Of a stretch of 64,000 bases of DNA, positions 47,401 to 61,400 are shown one piece after another. How positions within the stretch are numbered: position 1 is the first letter of the stretch; the number at the start of each line of letters is the position of its first letter. The notes below the pieces were generated by a model. It was not told the DNA's origin and searched no databases. It was given only the letters and a program-made list of their open reading frames with translations. The DNA comes from Chionis minor (Eukaryota > Chordata > Aves > Charadriiformes > Chionididae), in the NCBI GenBank assembly GCA_013398295.1, contig VZSF01001383.1, forward strand, positions 124,001 through 188,000, read 5' to 3'. The translations under genes were made by a program, and so were the position numbers.

Positions 47401-50050
47401 CATCCCCTTCATTTTCCTGAAATGACTGAAACTCATTCTTCTGTAGACACTGATAATCTTAAAGGGTATCTACTGCCTATCACTATCACACAATGAACAT
47501 CCAAGATCAGAAACTAGATGAAAGACTCTGTATGAAACACTACAGTGGTAGGAAACTAAACAACACTAAAGAAATAAAAATTAATGTAGAAGATGCTTTT
47601 TCTACCATGAGTATTTCAGACACTGCTTTTTTTCAGATTCAGAGCTTCAGTATTCTTCCTGTTAATGGAAAGTAATACACCACAAAACTACCTGTATTAT
47701 CAGTTAGAAGGTGTTTTTCCTTTCTGGACTTTTTCTCTAAAACAAGTGTGTTTCAGAAACGCAGACATATGTTTTCCCACATTGATAAGACAGTTGTAAC
47801 TGATATTGGAATATTGCAGGGTATAACACTAAATAATATAATCCTATGTTTAATTCTCTTGCTTAATCCAACACCAGAATTGTCTCTTTGTTTTGTGAAT
47901 ACAAACCAAACATTATTTGCCAAAACAAGATGATATGTGAAAATATATCTGTCAGTAATAGCATTGGATTGGATGAGACAGCACATGGGCCATAAAGGAC
48001 AGTTTAAGTTTATACATCCATAGATTTAAAAAACATAGCCATTGTTAATATCCAGAACCTTTTCTACTCCACTTGCAGAAAATAGTAAGTGGAAAAACAG
48101 TAAGGCTCAAGTCTATATATCAGGGTCAATAACCCAAAACAAGTCCTTTTTGCCTTACTGTAGTTTCATTGCCTGGATATTACGGTCTATAATTAATGCT
48201 TCAAGAGTGAAAATAAGTAATGAAATGGAGGTGACTAACAGGACCTACACCAGTACACAGATAGTATAAATACTTGGTAAAATGTACAGATCTTAAAATG
48301 ACTTTAATATAGACACTGGAAATGGTACACCTTTACAGAATTTGTGTAAAAAAGGTCTGGTTATTCGTTTAAAACTCTTAGGCTTAAACATTTCCAAGAC
48401 CGTAATATCTCCATACAAAAGTTTATTGAAGGTGTAGCATGGCTTATTCCCCATGTCATAATACTCACTAAGGTGAATGAAAAATTGGAAAGCAAGCAAC
48501 ATATTTTCTTCTTTTATACTTTACTCATGGTATTATGCTGCTGAGTCCTATTTCTTCCAAATTGCAAGCTGATTTCTTCTGTTTCTTGGCAGGTAAGCAC
48601 GGATATTCAATGTTGCTTAAAAAGACACCAAAATTATAGCAAATGGATTGACTTAAGTTCATCTTATATAAATCAACCTGTTAATTATGATAAAATTAAT
48701 CTTATCCTTGTCATATAATTCTGTTTTGAAAGGCAAGTCTATACTCTATATTGGATACATTGTACTGCTCACCAGTACTCAAAAATCTTCTAGGCCAAAC
48801 GTTGTGTGAGGGTAACAGCCTATCAAGTTCCCATGGATACTCATAACGCATGAAGGCCCAAAGGTCAATGGGTCATGAGAAAAAAGAGTTACCAACCTGA
48901 AGAGTACGGCTGCTGCATCTGTGAGCAAGTTCCCAAGAGCAGCAGTGGTGCATGAGTGGCTGGAGGTCACGAGGGCATGAGAATTTGGGGAATTCCTGCA
49001 CAATGAAGTCCACCCCTAGACTTCACCAACTTCACTCTAACTACGGCTTATGAAGCCACATATTACAACTAGGTTAGCTCTTCAGCAGCATTAGCGTGTC
49101 AACAGAGACTCAACATGCTACTGTTGCCTCTTGAAAAGTAAGGCAACTAATGGCTGTCATGCAACCACACTTCTCTAAAACGGACAACATAATTTTCACA
49201 ATGTATATAAAACATTTTTCAGAGCAAATACATGTAATACAGGTTTCAGGATGCATAAGCCCTGAAGGCATCACTAACACAAGCAGTTCTTATCTTTGCA
49301 AGTAAAAGTAAACACTCAACAACAAAAATCTCTTGCCAAGCAGATGCCTTTTTTCTCCCCTTAATCATTTACTTCATCACTTGCTGACATAGCCAGTATA
49401 TCTGAAATACCTGAAAATATTACCAAGAGTTAAAGATTAATTAGCAAAATTTTGAAAAGATTTGGGTTAGAGAGTTGAAGTTGCCCCAATATATAAATAC
49501 CTTCATATATCTATTCTTAGTTTCAAGACAAAAAGGTATGACATAGTATTTCACAGGAAACTCAAGCTAAAATATAGGCAACATAGACATATGAGAAAAT
49601 AAGCAAGCAAAAAATTATTTCTGAGAATGTGTCAGAATGAATGTGCTGTGAAATGTACAGGTGTACAGCTAACGTGGATGCCATATAAGATGGAAGAATG
49701 GGAAATATAAAAGCTTAACTTGAAGGTAAGAGCTTTTGGGGTTTATAAAAATGGTATAAAGGAAGAAATTTTGTTCATGGAGAATGCAAGACAGGCCATT
49801 TGTATATTTAAATAGAGGTCATATGGATGGGGTCTGTTTGCCTATTAAAAAAACCCAAAGCAACATAGCATTACCTGAATTTTGTATTTGCTTCTGGTTT
49901 GGTGATGGATGGTGCAAAGCAAGGAACATAACAATTTGCTCAGTTAGATATTCTTAAACAAAACACGAACAACATTTTTGCTTGGTGGTTTTTTGGTTTT
50001 TTTTTTCCCCCTGGAGATTCTTTCTAAAACAGAACAACAGAGAAGATTAA
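44446..50050. other. Unique AT-rich sequence, no gene seen
   Basis: Nothing recognisable on either strand. Frames at 45387-45707, 47234-47425 and 48042-48269 carry no known motif. Several AG sites with pyrimidine tracts occur, as expected by chance in intronic or intergenic DNA. Confidence 0.5.
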
Positions 50051-53000
50051 AAAAATATTTTTTTTTTTTTTGGAAATGAAACCGAGTTGCATGACTATTC
50101 AAAGAATTTTTTTCAAGATCATTTTTTGAAAAGGGACGTGACATTTTGTCATGCTTTTTGAAGACACAAAAAGCCATAACTATTCAAAAGGATGAAAATT
50201 AAAAACAGTGCAAAGGAAATACATAACAGTGCAAGAGGTCTTTTGTTATTTGACTTTGAATCTGAACTATTTGTATTTTATTATAGTAAGCGTTCTTATT
50301 CATAGTACTACTAAAATTATTTACATAAAAGAATTTTGGACAAAATATACATGAGTTTAAGCTGAAAAAATACTTCCCTCATGTATGTAATAGGTAGGCA
50401 TTCTGAAGTTCAAGTAATATGCTTTTCCGTAAAATAAAGCCAATATTTTAAAAAAAAATTTGCATCAGTTAAAATATACGCTTACTTTTCTTGTCTCTTG
50501 GGTTTTGGATGTCTGTCATACAACTTTGAAAAATATTGCATACTTGTGTTTTCAGGACTGTAGTCCAATCACGTTTACAAATTAGAAGTGAACTGTTCCT
50601 ACTGCAGTTATTGAACACTAGGAAGATATCTTGTTTGATACAGTAATGAGGTGGGGAGAGAGAAAACAACTGCAGGATTGAACTGGGCTTGGCAGAGGAA
50701 AGAGCTCAGGAAGGCATTATGACATAGAAACTAAAAATCAGATTGAAAAATCAACTGAAAAACTGATTTTTCATTGAATAAAAACTTAACATCCAAATCT
50801 TAATCTCCACTCCTTATTAAGAAATCCATCAAAACCACTGTCTTCTCAAGAGTCTGAGGCAGAAGACTGGTTTCTCTGCAACAACACTCATGTGCCAGGG
50901 CATGCCACAAAATTTCCTGGATCGCAGGACCTGCTTCTCAGAGCGTATGTATGTGACAGCATCTGGCACGGATGCCTTGTTTCCCTTTCTAAGAAAACCA
51001 GAGCATGTGGTAATGACAGACTACTGCTTACATAGGGTTTTTTTCGGAAAGAATATATAGCTGGACTGTATCTATGGACAGAGACAGTTGGAGCTGGGAA
51101 CCTGGCAATACTCCTGGATCCTGCAATACATATTTAGCTTCTCATAATGTCAATATAGTTATTGCCAATAAGCTTGGATTCACTCTTTTTTGGCTGTAAG
51201 GCTGGATTATGGCCAACCACCATGCCAAAGCTAACCAATGAATGACATGAAGTAGATTTCTGCCACTTAGACTGCATCGCACTGTTTGCTTTGGTGCCTT
51301 AGAGAGAATCCTAGATGCTTCAGTTGAGTTTTCGTGCTCAAAACAGTTGTAATTCTGGCTTTGGTGCTAACCTCCTCAACAATTACATTTATCAGAACCA
51401 ATGATAATTTCCTTAAAGACTCACAGTCTTGGCTTTTTGGGCACATTATCCAGTTATCTCATAACTAAAAAAAGGAATTGATTTTCCATTAAGGAACAAA
51501 TCACCCCATTCTTTGATGTCAGAAACTGCAGCAGAAATGTATCTTACAAAATTACAAATTTCAAGTAAAGCACAACTGCAACTAGATTTGAAACATTTAT
51601 CATCTTTTTTTTCCAGGGCTGAAAATCTTAATCTTCCTAGTAAATCATAATTTTTTATTAATATTGAACTTTCAAGTTATGTATGTTTCCTTACTTTTTC
51701 TCAGGTATCAAAACTCTATGGTTAGCAAAACAATCTTTGCCAAGATCACTCATAATAAACCAGTGCCAACTACTGTAGGAAGCCATGACACTAACAGAAA
51801 TTCTCAAAGTTTGTTTCAAAAGTTCCCCATTACAACTGTGTAATTTTAATAACAGCACAAGCGGACTCCCTAGGAAAAGGGTTTAGGTTTGTCTTGACTA
51901 GTTGTTAGGTCACTTAGCTTAGATCTTTCAAAATTACTAATGTCAACAATTGGGAAAACACTTCATTAGGAAGTAGTAGTCTGGATCGTCTTTCCTGTTA
52001 CAACTCTTTGTGAATCACAGACTTTTTATTTTTCCTGTGAAAATTCATACCACCAAACCGAAATTACATGTAGGGAAAGAGGGAACACCCTTGTGATGGA
52101 GGACCTCAAATACACATCATGACTACTTGAGTAGTCAAAGCTATACAGCCTGGGGTTACCTTCTGCTGTGGTCTAAGATAACAGTGTCTGACTTGCCACT
52201 GATGTCTGCATTTCCCCTCTCTCGTCAGCACCCAAATACAAAAAACTGTCTTTCTGCAAGAGGCTTGTAACGACTATGTACCTGAGTCTCTTCCATGGTT
52301 CACTTCCCTGAGTCCACTCCTGGTTTAGAGACTAGAATGAAGAATGAATTTCTCTGTTTCTCATGAGCTGCCATGTCCTATCCCTGTCAAACCTTTGGTA
52401 GTTTTCACCTTTCCTCACGGCAGATCCTCTGACTTTATCACACTCTGAAGACCTCTCCTACTGCCAGCTTACAAAAGCAACATGAAACCTTTCAGCATAC
52501 AGTTCGCGAGTGTCTTAAATGCCCTTTTTAAAAAAAAAAAGTTCTTTCCCTTCCACCAAGTTACTAGCCTATTTTGTAATGCAAAATGGAGATAGAGAAT
52601 ATTCTTTTGGCTTCCACCACCACCTAGTGAAACCCAGGGTAACAAGGAAGCAAGACTCAGTGTCCTTACTGGCTGAAGGCCAACAGGGTCACTTTGCCAG
52701 CTTCAACTCTGTCTTGAATTCTCAGAGAAGATGAAGAAAAGAAACAGGATTTGCTAAGTCCCTACCTGGAGAAGGAAAGCTACCTTCTACAGCATATAGA
52801 AAACTGGCAGATCTAAGGATCTGACCAGATTATGGGATTATTACCAAGGCAGTGTAGCTATTTCAAAATGCTGTCAGTAACAAGCACTACAGAAAATGAG
52901 TTTTCTCCACTGTGGCTAATTCTTTGGTCCTTGGCAATCTCAAGGATATGGAAATTATGAAGAAAGGCATTTGAAATAATGACAGTGAGATTCATACTTC

Positions 53001-53107
53001 ATCCTCACCCAAGACAGAACAAAAGACAATTTTTGAATGCCAGAGAACTTTCTGTGTGGTGGTAGTAAAGAATTCTGTCCCAAAGCACTGACAATATTAA
53101 GGGTTTT
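50051..53107. other. Unique AT-rich sequence with homopolymers, no gene seen
   Basis: T14 at about 50058-50071. A perfect 10-bp hairpin (TGAAAAATCA 50744-50753, TGATTTTTCA 50764-50773) lies in AT-rich DNA. No recognisable exon. Confidence 0.5.
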
Positions 53108-53135
53108 AATTATTTATTTATTTATTTATTTATTG
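53108..53135 (+). repeat. (TTTA)n microsatellite
   Basis: About six and a half ATTT units. The 105-codon frame at 53037-53354 reads through it and is not convincing as a gene. Confidence 0.93.
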
Positions 53136-56100
53136 GTTAACTCCAGGTTTAAAAACTTAACCAATTTTTCTCAAAGTTGCCTTCTGACATTGCTATTCTA
53201 TGTAAATTATACTAGAGCAATATCTAGCAGTAGTAAACTACTTCTCACTAGAAAATTAAATCCACAGCTGCCTTTGCGTGTTTACCACCTGAGATTAGGG
53301 CAAGGAATTCACATATCTGGCTCTACATCAAGTGAACAGCTATTTTATATCTAACGAATGACATTATGATTTTATAACATGAGCCTTCAGATTCCTTTTA
53401 CATTCAGTAATAAAGGAATTACCTTGTAAGCCAATCATCTTTACTGATCTGTATATCTTTTAAATAGATGCCATTCTACGCAAAGGAATTTGAATATTGA
53501 AGAATCTGTTATGTAACTTACAACTACAAGTAAACACTGCTGATAACAAGGTGCATATTTTATGTCTTCACTTTATTGCATTGGTTTTAGATATGCCTTT
53601 GTCAGCTTTCTGTTATGGAAGGAGAAAAGATGAACTGAAAACCTTCAAAATGACACAAAATGGTACTAAACAGACATATATTTTATTCCATCACTGCGTC
53701 CATAAAAATCTATGTTTTGGATCTTGTAAACTCCGTGTGAACAAAGAAAAAACCATCTTATTCACACACACTTGTAAAGGGCTTCAAATTGTGGTAAATG
53801 TGGAAAATGTATTTTAAGCCCAAACTTCCAAGTATGAATTCTTGGGTTTCAACTTGAATGCCGGAGCCCTGACCTTTAACACCTCCTAGACCAAAAGGGA
53901 AACTATAACAAATATGTGTCAAGAGGTGATGACTCTTCTCTCTGTCATCTTAAGAAACTTAGCACTATCTGTGCCCTTCCAAGCATAAGCATTATTACAT
54001 CAATAACAAGTGATGTCCAGATGAAGCAAACAAATCTTTAACTAATTAAGAAATAAGCTGTTTCGTATTGCTCACTATTTGGTTAGGTTTCATTTGGCAA
54101 ATGCTATCAAGATCTTTCTCTGTCCTCAATTTTTTTCATTTTGGCAACAGTATCTCAAAAATAATCATAGAAACCTGCTTTTGATCATTATAATGTTTAC
54201 AACTATGAGGCTTACCAGTTGCTCTGTTAAGAATAAAAAAATACATCTGCTTTTGGTCTAGAGGGCTATTAATGGCATACGGATGACTAAGTAAAGAGGT
54301 ACTTACACATAGAATACACCCTCATCTAAACACACTGCTGAGGAAATCTGTAAGAAAAACACCACAACTGATTTTTAAAATGCAGAAATTAAGTCAGTTA
54401 AGACATTTGTATAAAGTAAATGCACATTTGAAATAGACAATGCCACTGTATTAGTGAGGGTAATATATTTTCCTTTTTATGGGGGTTATATGAAGCCACA
54501 GGTGTTTGCCATGCCTAACAGTAATGCAACCACAATGCTGATTTTCCTTTTTCCTAGACTGATGTCAAAGAGAAGAAAATGGTAAAAACCAAATCACTGT
54601 TTTCTCCTTTACAATGTGACAGAAAGTGAAACCAAAACTACTGAAACTCTAATGCAGGAAAAAATATAGTAAGTGAATGCTAATGGCCTTTCATTTAATT
54701 TTGACAAAGCTAGAGACAGGCATCTGCTGCAAGAACACAATGGTTATTGCAGTGCAGAGAATTTGTCCGAAAATGCAGATTATCAGGAACACGGTGTCAA
54801 TCTTTAAGACCACAAAGAAGCAGCCAACAAGTCAATAGCGTTTATAAGCAGTTTTCTGATAAATCCTGGAAATAAAATGATCTCTCCTCAGCTAAGCCTC
54901 TAATCTACGATTATTGTACCATCAAAATAGGTCCTCCATTTATCCTGGGTTAACTGGATAAAAATTTGCAAACATGTCTGACTCCATTTCGAAAGTGTAA
55001 GAATCTGTTATCATAAATCACACAGCAATTAAACCTTTTAAGTCATTATAATTTGAATGCTAGTGAGAGAAGGGAAGAGACACAAAAATGTCATTTTAGG
55101 AGTGAAAGGGAGTAAAATAAGCTGAAACTGCATAGAACTACTGTCAATCATGTGGCTACCGCTCCTATACTTGCAGAGCTTGGATAGTCTTTTCCTTTTG
55201 AGCAGTTAAAAAATCCATCTAATCAGCTTTTTCCTCTCAGTGACAGCTCTCAAGTCTGGTCACCTTCCCCTTTTTCTGACAGTTACAGCTTTTTTGCCTG
55301 CTTCCTCATATTCTGCTTGTATATAGAATCACATGTACATATTTTGGCTATCCTAGGAGTGTAAATCCATAATACCCAATGTTTATGTCTATAAGGGTCT
55401 ACCTGTTATCTGTGAATTAGAAGCTATATATTAGCTGATTTGCACTCATTGTAAGTTATAAATATGTAAAATTCTACTGCAGACAGTACTTAATGAAAGA
55501 TATATTTAATTAATTCTATGAAGAGTGACAAGTTACCCAACAGCACTCTCATATATGTGCTTAGCACATTAGCTAACACTTAACATCAGAATTGCTAGCC
55601 AGCTAAGATGTCATTTCTTGTTTCCTCTATATAAATATAATTCTAGCTATAAAAAATTATAGAGAGATTCATAATATTATTAGAATCATCAAACTAGTGA
55701 AGATGTTTGAAATGTTGTTAATGGGTCATTTGAAAACTCTTTTTCTGTACTACAGAAACTATAATTTGCATTTTATGTCCCTTTTTAATGCCATCATCCC
55801 AATGTTCCTCATCAATGTCAGTAAGTGCAAGACTGCTGAAAAGTGTCCTTCAGAAAGTAATTTAAATCTTCCTCCTAGTGTGACTTCAAAAACACCAGAA
55901 AAAAAAGCTTATTAATGGCTTCAAAACAACTTGTTATGTTTCAAAAAAGAAGGAAAAAAAAAAAAAAGTCCAAACCAGACAGTCAAATGTCATAAAATGT
56001 TATCAGACAAACTGGTTGGAAAGTCTCAACAGCTTTCACGGCTCCTTTTCTTTGTATTGTAATGCCCCCTGCAGGTAGAAAAGATTCTCTGTTTCTCTAT

Positions 56101-58007
56101 AGCATTTTCTTTAGCTCTTTGAGTGGGAGCATCTCACCTGAGAAATACACGTGACTTCCAAAACCCCTGATAATTCCAAAACACTGTTTGATTCACAAAA
56201 CAACTTATAAAGTAGTAAACAGAAGGTAGAGGAAAAAAAGTGATATATACTGCATCTTAGATGAAGAAGACTATATGCATAAGACAGAGAAAAAAACACC
56301 TTGCAGGGGTTAGTGAAAACTTGTGTCCTGGAGGGAAATAAGATGGCCCTCTAATACAATTTGAATCCAAAACCTCTGGCCTCCATCTTTAATGAACTGC
56401 ATGTCATTATTATTTTTCTGAAATGAACACAAAGAGAAAAAGTAAATGAAGTCTCTCAGGATGATAGTTTTTTGACCTACCCAACCCCACCAATATATGT
56501 TAAGCATGAACACAGACTACTGACTTTATGTGATTGCCATTATATTGCAGAACATACTTTGACACATAATGGATGCTCAAACCTCTTTGACAGATTTCAG
56601 AGAGGGAGCTATGGAGCAGATGTTCAAAAAGACTGAGAAGGTGATGTGGACCTTTGACACCCAGGTGAGGGCCTGATGCCACTCAAGAGCAGTTTGCAAG
56701 TGTGATTAGAGTGGTAACTGGTCTGTTCTAACTGTGTTGTTAAAACTAGGTAAATTGAGATATTGTTCAGAGATCAGTAGCTTGATTAAGGAAGCATGTC
56801 AAAAAGGAAAGAAAGCGAGGAGATTTCACAGTTGTTGGCAGGTAATATTTGATTATATTAGTTGTGTCACATTTCCTACTGTGTTAAACTCTGGAAGGAT
56901 GTTAAGCAGAAGCTCTATGAAGTAATTACAATATACACAAGATAGGGCATAGCTGAGACAAGGAGTGGATACCAGTGGATACAGCAGTTTCTACATTTTT
57001 GTGGAACATACACAGTCTCCATGTAGGTATACATTAGGCTGCAAGACCATGGGCAGTACATAAGGGTAGCATAGAGGGGTGTATAAGCATGGTCCCTTGC
57101 CTATCCCCCACCCACAAATTTGAAATAAGTAACTAAAAATAATAAATTAATGTCTTTGCTCTGCAAATTTTTTTCCCAAAGAAGGTGCCTCTATAGAAGT
57201 AAAGTAAGAGAATAGTAGTTCAGTTATAGCTGAAGCTATGTAAATATATCATAGATTATAAAAAATTAATAAATGACTTTCCAAAATACTTTTGTATTTT
57301 GTGCTAGTTGTTTGTGCTAATTTTAAATCAACTTAGGTTTCAACAGCACTGCATTATAATTTTGGAAGAGTAGAAGACTTCATTCCAATTCCAAGGTTTT
57401 GCTTATAAACTTCTTCCTTCAACTATATAAATAGCTATTTCAGCTGATTAATTAGTAGTGAGTGATCAAGTTGGTGAAATTCTAGCATTCATAAAACTAG
57501 ATGACAGAAATGGCATTAAAGAAATGTCTGTAAACAGATTTAGCTTAACCTTAGATTTAGTGATCTCAGCTTATGAAGCAAGAGGTTACAGTGTAGCTAC
57601 AGTGGTAAAAGTACACATACATATCTACTGAGATATAGATGCACTTAAATCACGTACTTACATACATATATATATATACACATATGGGCATGTCCTTCAG
57701 TTCAGAACCATTTAATACCTGCACTAGGCTGTATGTCTACCTTGACAATCAAACCAAAAATATCCATGTGGAATTTTCAATCTCCCTAACCCTTCTGACA
57801 GATTCACTCAGGAGGTATACTCCACAAGCAGAAGAATAGAAGACTTAGGAAAGGGAGGAGGGGGACAGTTGTCACATTTACATACTTTCCCTAACTTCTG
57901 GCTTCTTTTAGGATCACCTGCTTCATCTGTTTTTCTACTCACCATTCTTTTATTTCTGTATTTCTTCCTATAGGTCTTAAGATGGTATATAAGGACATTA
58001 TTACATG
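53136..58007. other. Unique AT-rich sequence, no gene seen
   Basis: Frame 53497-53817 (plus, 106 codons) has no recognisable domain. A14 lies at 55954-55967, and a short TA repeat at about 57666-57679. A strong acceptor-like site precedes a 24-base open block at 54558-54581, reported separately as speculative. Confidence 0.5.
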
Positions 58008-58485
58008 GAATCATAGAATCATCACAGAATGGTTTGAATTGGAAGGGACCTTTAAAGATTTTCTAGTCCAATCTCACCTGCCATGGGCAGGGACAACTTT
58101 CACTAGACCTGGCTGCTCAAAGCCCCATCCAACCTGGTCTTGAACACTTCCAGGGATGGGGCCTCCACAGCTTCCCTGAGCAACCTGTTCCAGTGCCTCA
58201 CCACTCTGGCATTAAAGAATTTCTTCCTACTATCTAATGAAAATCTACCCTCTTTCAGTTTAAAACCATTAGCCCTCCTTCTATCACTACACTGCCTGAT
58301 AAAGGGTCCCTCTCCACCTTTCCTGTAGTCCCCCTTTAATTACTGGAAGGCCACTATAAGGTCTCCCTGGAGCCTTCTCTTTTCCAGGCTGAACAACCCC
58401 AACTCTCAGCCTGTCCTCACAGCAGAGGTGCTCCAGCCCTTTAATAAGCTTTGTGGCCCTCCTCTGAACTCACTCCAACAGGTCA
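58008..58485 (-). mobile_element. CR1 LINE, 5'-truncated, minus strand
   Basis: The left end shows the inverted CR1 3' terminus: aatcatagaatcatcacagaatgg followed by a GGAAGGGACC-type UTR. Going right, the antisense of the CR1 ORF2 C-terminus is legible: ccagggatggggcctccaca, then ctgagcaacctgttccag, then ttccaggctgaacaacccc and cctctgaactcactccaaca, all matching the same stations in the 1.3-kb copy. The coding frame is broken by small indels and stops, with no long minus-strand frame left. Similarity ends at about 58480-58510, so only the last 0.48 kb of a CR1 was inserted or survives. It has no reverse-transcriptase core. The UTR type resembles the 1.3-kb copy more than the 16-kb copy. Confidence 0.93.
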
Positions 58486-61400
58486 CCAACGTTTTTCTTT
58501 AGGCTCTATAAAGAGGTGGCCATTTCCTACACATACCTAGTATCCAAGATTTTGTTATGTCTTGGGATCAAATTACACGCCTTGGTATTTAGTGAGTTTT
58601 TTGGCATCACTTAGTCTTGCAAACTGGCTGGCAGAAAATTACATTCAATTAGTTAATGTGTATCATCTATAAGGTGTTTTATCAATTCAAATCCTAAACA
58701 GCATAATTAAACAAAATAATATACTTGAGGCAGTGCATTATTTCCCAAGCAAATACAGAAGGTTAAATCAAAAGACATTTTTTGTTGGCCTGGAAAGAAC
58801 TGGATATTCTGGAAAAAATTGGCTGCAGACTTGGTTTAACAATAATGTCTCATCTTATGCTTTGTTGAAGTACTCTTACACCAGAATAGAAAACCACATT
58901 AAAAGACCCCACAAATACCAAAATTTCAGAATGAGATGTAAAGGCTGCCCACTTATCCAAGACACAGGAGATTAGCAAGCAAATCTTATTTAAATGCTTT
59001 TTTTGATTCATGTCACTAAATTTGATTCTTCTCATTGAACTTTTGATACCTACTCAGACAAATACAACGCTAAGCATCTGAAAGGAAGGTGTTTAGGTGA
59101 AACTTGTCCAAGGCTCCCTCTGCAGTCTGCAGGATACAGTCACCCATTCTGTGGTAGCTATCTAACAGCCAATGGTATTGGTTGCTGCCTGGAGATGTCT
59201 ATCCCTTTCTCCCAGCAAAGCGATCCAGGAGAGTATACAGTAAATAACAAGCAAACAGTGCTTTTTTTCAGTGAAAATTTTGAGAAATAAAAGCAGGTAA
59301 GTGGAATCTTCTCACATAGTAAGAAGAATGTATTAATACAATTAGATATGCAGAACCTTAAGTGTTAAAGAAAATCCCTGAATAATCAGAATTAATGGAT
59401 ATACAATGGGTGCATGGAAGGAGTTACACTGGGCTTGTAAAAGTTCCATCAGACTAAGAGGACAATGACAATTGGTACATAAAACACAGTTAAAATTGTT
59501 GCCTAAGAAATTACAGCGTACGTGCACTTTTGCTTAGGGAATTACTCATAGAAAAATTGAAAGGAAGATAATATAATAAAAATTCTTAATTCATAGGAAT
59601 AAACTACAACTTTATTTATTTAAATATTGTAAAATGAGTCATATAGAATAACTACATGTGATCCAGAACACACAGTCATTTCAACTTGTTCCTCTGGAAT
59701 GGGAAACAAGGTTTTAAAAAAAAATAATAATTTTTTTTTAATTTACTTTTTGCTTGTCAGGACTGGATTTTGAGTGATGGAGGAGTTAGGAAGAAGAGAA
59801 AGAGGGACTCCCTTTTCAGCAGCAGCACAGATCTAAGCAAATTTTAGGGAAACCTCTAACTATGGGCTTCAGCTTGCAGGGAACTTGATCCAGAGAGCAA
59901 GAAGTTTCTCCCACTTCTGTGTACCATTGAAAGTACTCAGAAGCTGAGGACAACTAACAACTTCGGGGGAAAAAAAAAAAAGTTGAAAGCAAAAGCATGA
60001 TGAATCTGCCCTAGATTAATATTCTTCTATAATTAGTGAATAAAAATGGACTAGAGGCTATGTTTGAGTTCAGCAACTACACATAATTAACCACAGCACC
60101 AATATTTTGCTGTAATCCTGGAAATCTTTGAAACTAAATCCTTTAAAGTTCATGTGGGTAAAAATGAAACAGCTTCCCTGTGCAGCACTGACAATATCCA
60201 GGTAAATTGTTGCCTAAGATTATAACCACTTTTGGATAATAAACATTTGCTTAAGGTTCTTAATCATATAAATTAAACTCCAGACTAATTTAGTTTTGTT
60301 TGATTTCCCTAACAGTCAAAAGATTGTGGCTGTGTTACTGAAAGAAGAGCTGAACCAAACAAAATCAGTGACTTTTACTTTCATATGCTTGACTCATGGA
60401 GATATGCTTCTCTATTGGTGCAGAAAAAGATACAGGCCATCTTTTTTCTTTTCTGAGGAATCCATATTCATATTTTAGGCTAACCTCTTTCACTTTGCTT
60501 TACGCAGCAACGCTTTACGCTTTTACTCTGTTAAACATACATGACATCAATGATGATGTCTGATGTTCAAAGATGAGAGAATAAGGTGAATTTTTAACAA
60601 GGGCATTAATACTCTGTCAGAACCAAGTTCTGTAAAATTCTAATGCTTTTCTGACAAACATTAGAAAAAGCTTCATCCAGATAAGTTATACGTGCTAATT
60701 TATTGCTTAAAAATAGCCAAAGTCTGTGCTGTTCCATTAGATGAAAGAAGAAAGATACCAATGTACATTTCTTTAAAAAACTAGCAAAAAATGCAGCACT
60801 GCTTCTCATGCATTCCCTTGGAGTAAACATCAACAATATTTGTCTGAATTCAATCTAAAGGCATCTATTCATCCTTACAGAGTGAAAGTGCTAAAAATTA
60901 ATCAAAAACTTAAGAAGATGTTTCACTCTAGCTTTATAAATACTGAATATCAAGATTTGGCATCTCAAAGGTAATAACTGACTTAAGTAGGACTCTTGTT
61001 CTAGAACGATCAAACAGCACTGGTATTTTGGAGTGAGTTATTTTCTTAAAAATAAGAAATTCAGTTCCATAATATCCTTTCCTTGGTTTAATTTAAAATT
61101 AGATCTATTTTTTATTCAAAAAAGAAAAGCAGAGGAAACTGGAACTTCAGCAAAAGTTTTGCATAGGTATCCCCCTTCAGAACATCTGATGACATAGCTC
61201 TAAGGTCATATTTCTAAAATAAAACAGCTTTCCTTCCTCCTACAGTGTAAGAACTAGGCTACTACAGTCATACAAGTATGTCACACCCAGATCAATTTCT
61301 GACATCAAGAAATGAAATAACTGCTGTTATTGCTGCTGTTAGTTGGCCTTCTTATTAAGAGGGTATTTTTTTTTGACAGACACATATTGAATGTTACAAT

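Noticed and set aside
50037..50052. U6 snRNA-like fragment (cagagaagatta)
   Set aside because: Only about a dozen bases agree with U6 and nothing upstream or downstream does.
53497..53817. 106-codon plus-strand frame with a polymerase-like or secreted look
   Set aside because: The residue pattern does not match any family. It is AT-rich with no conserved block.
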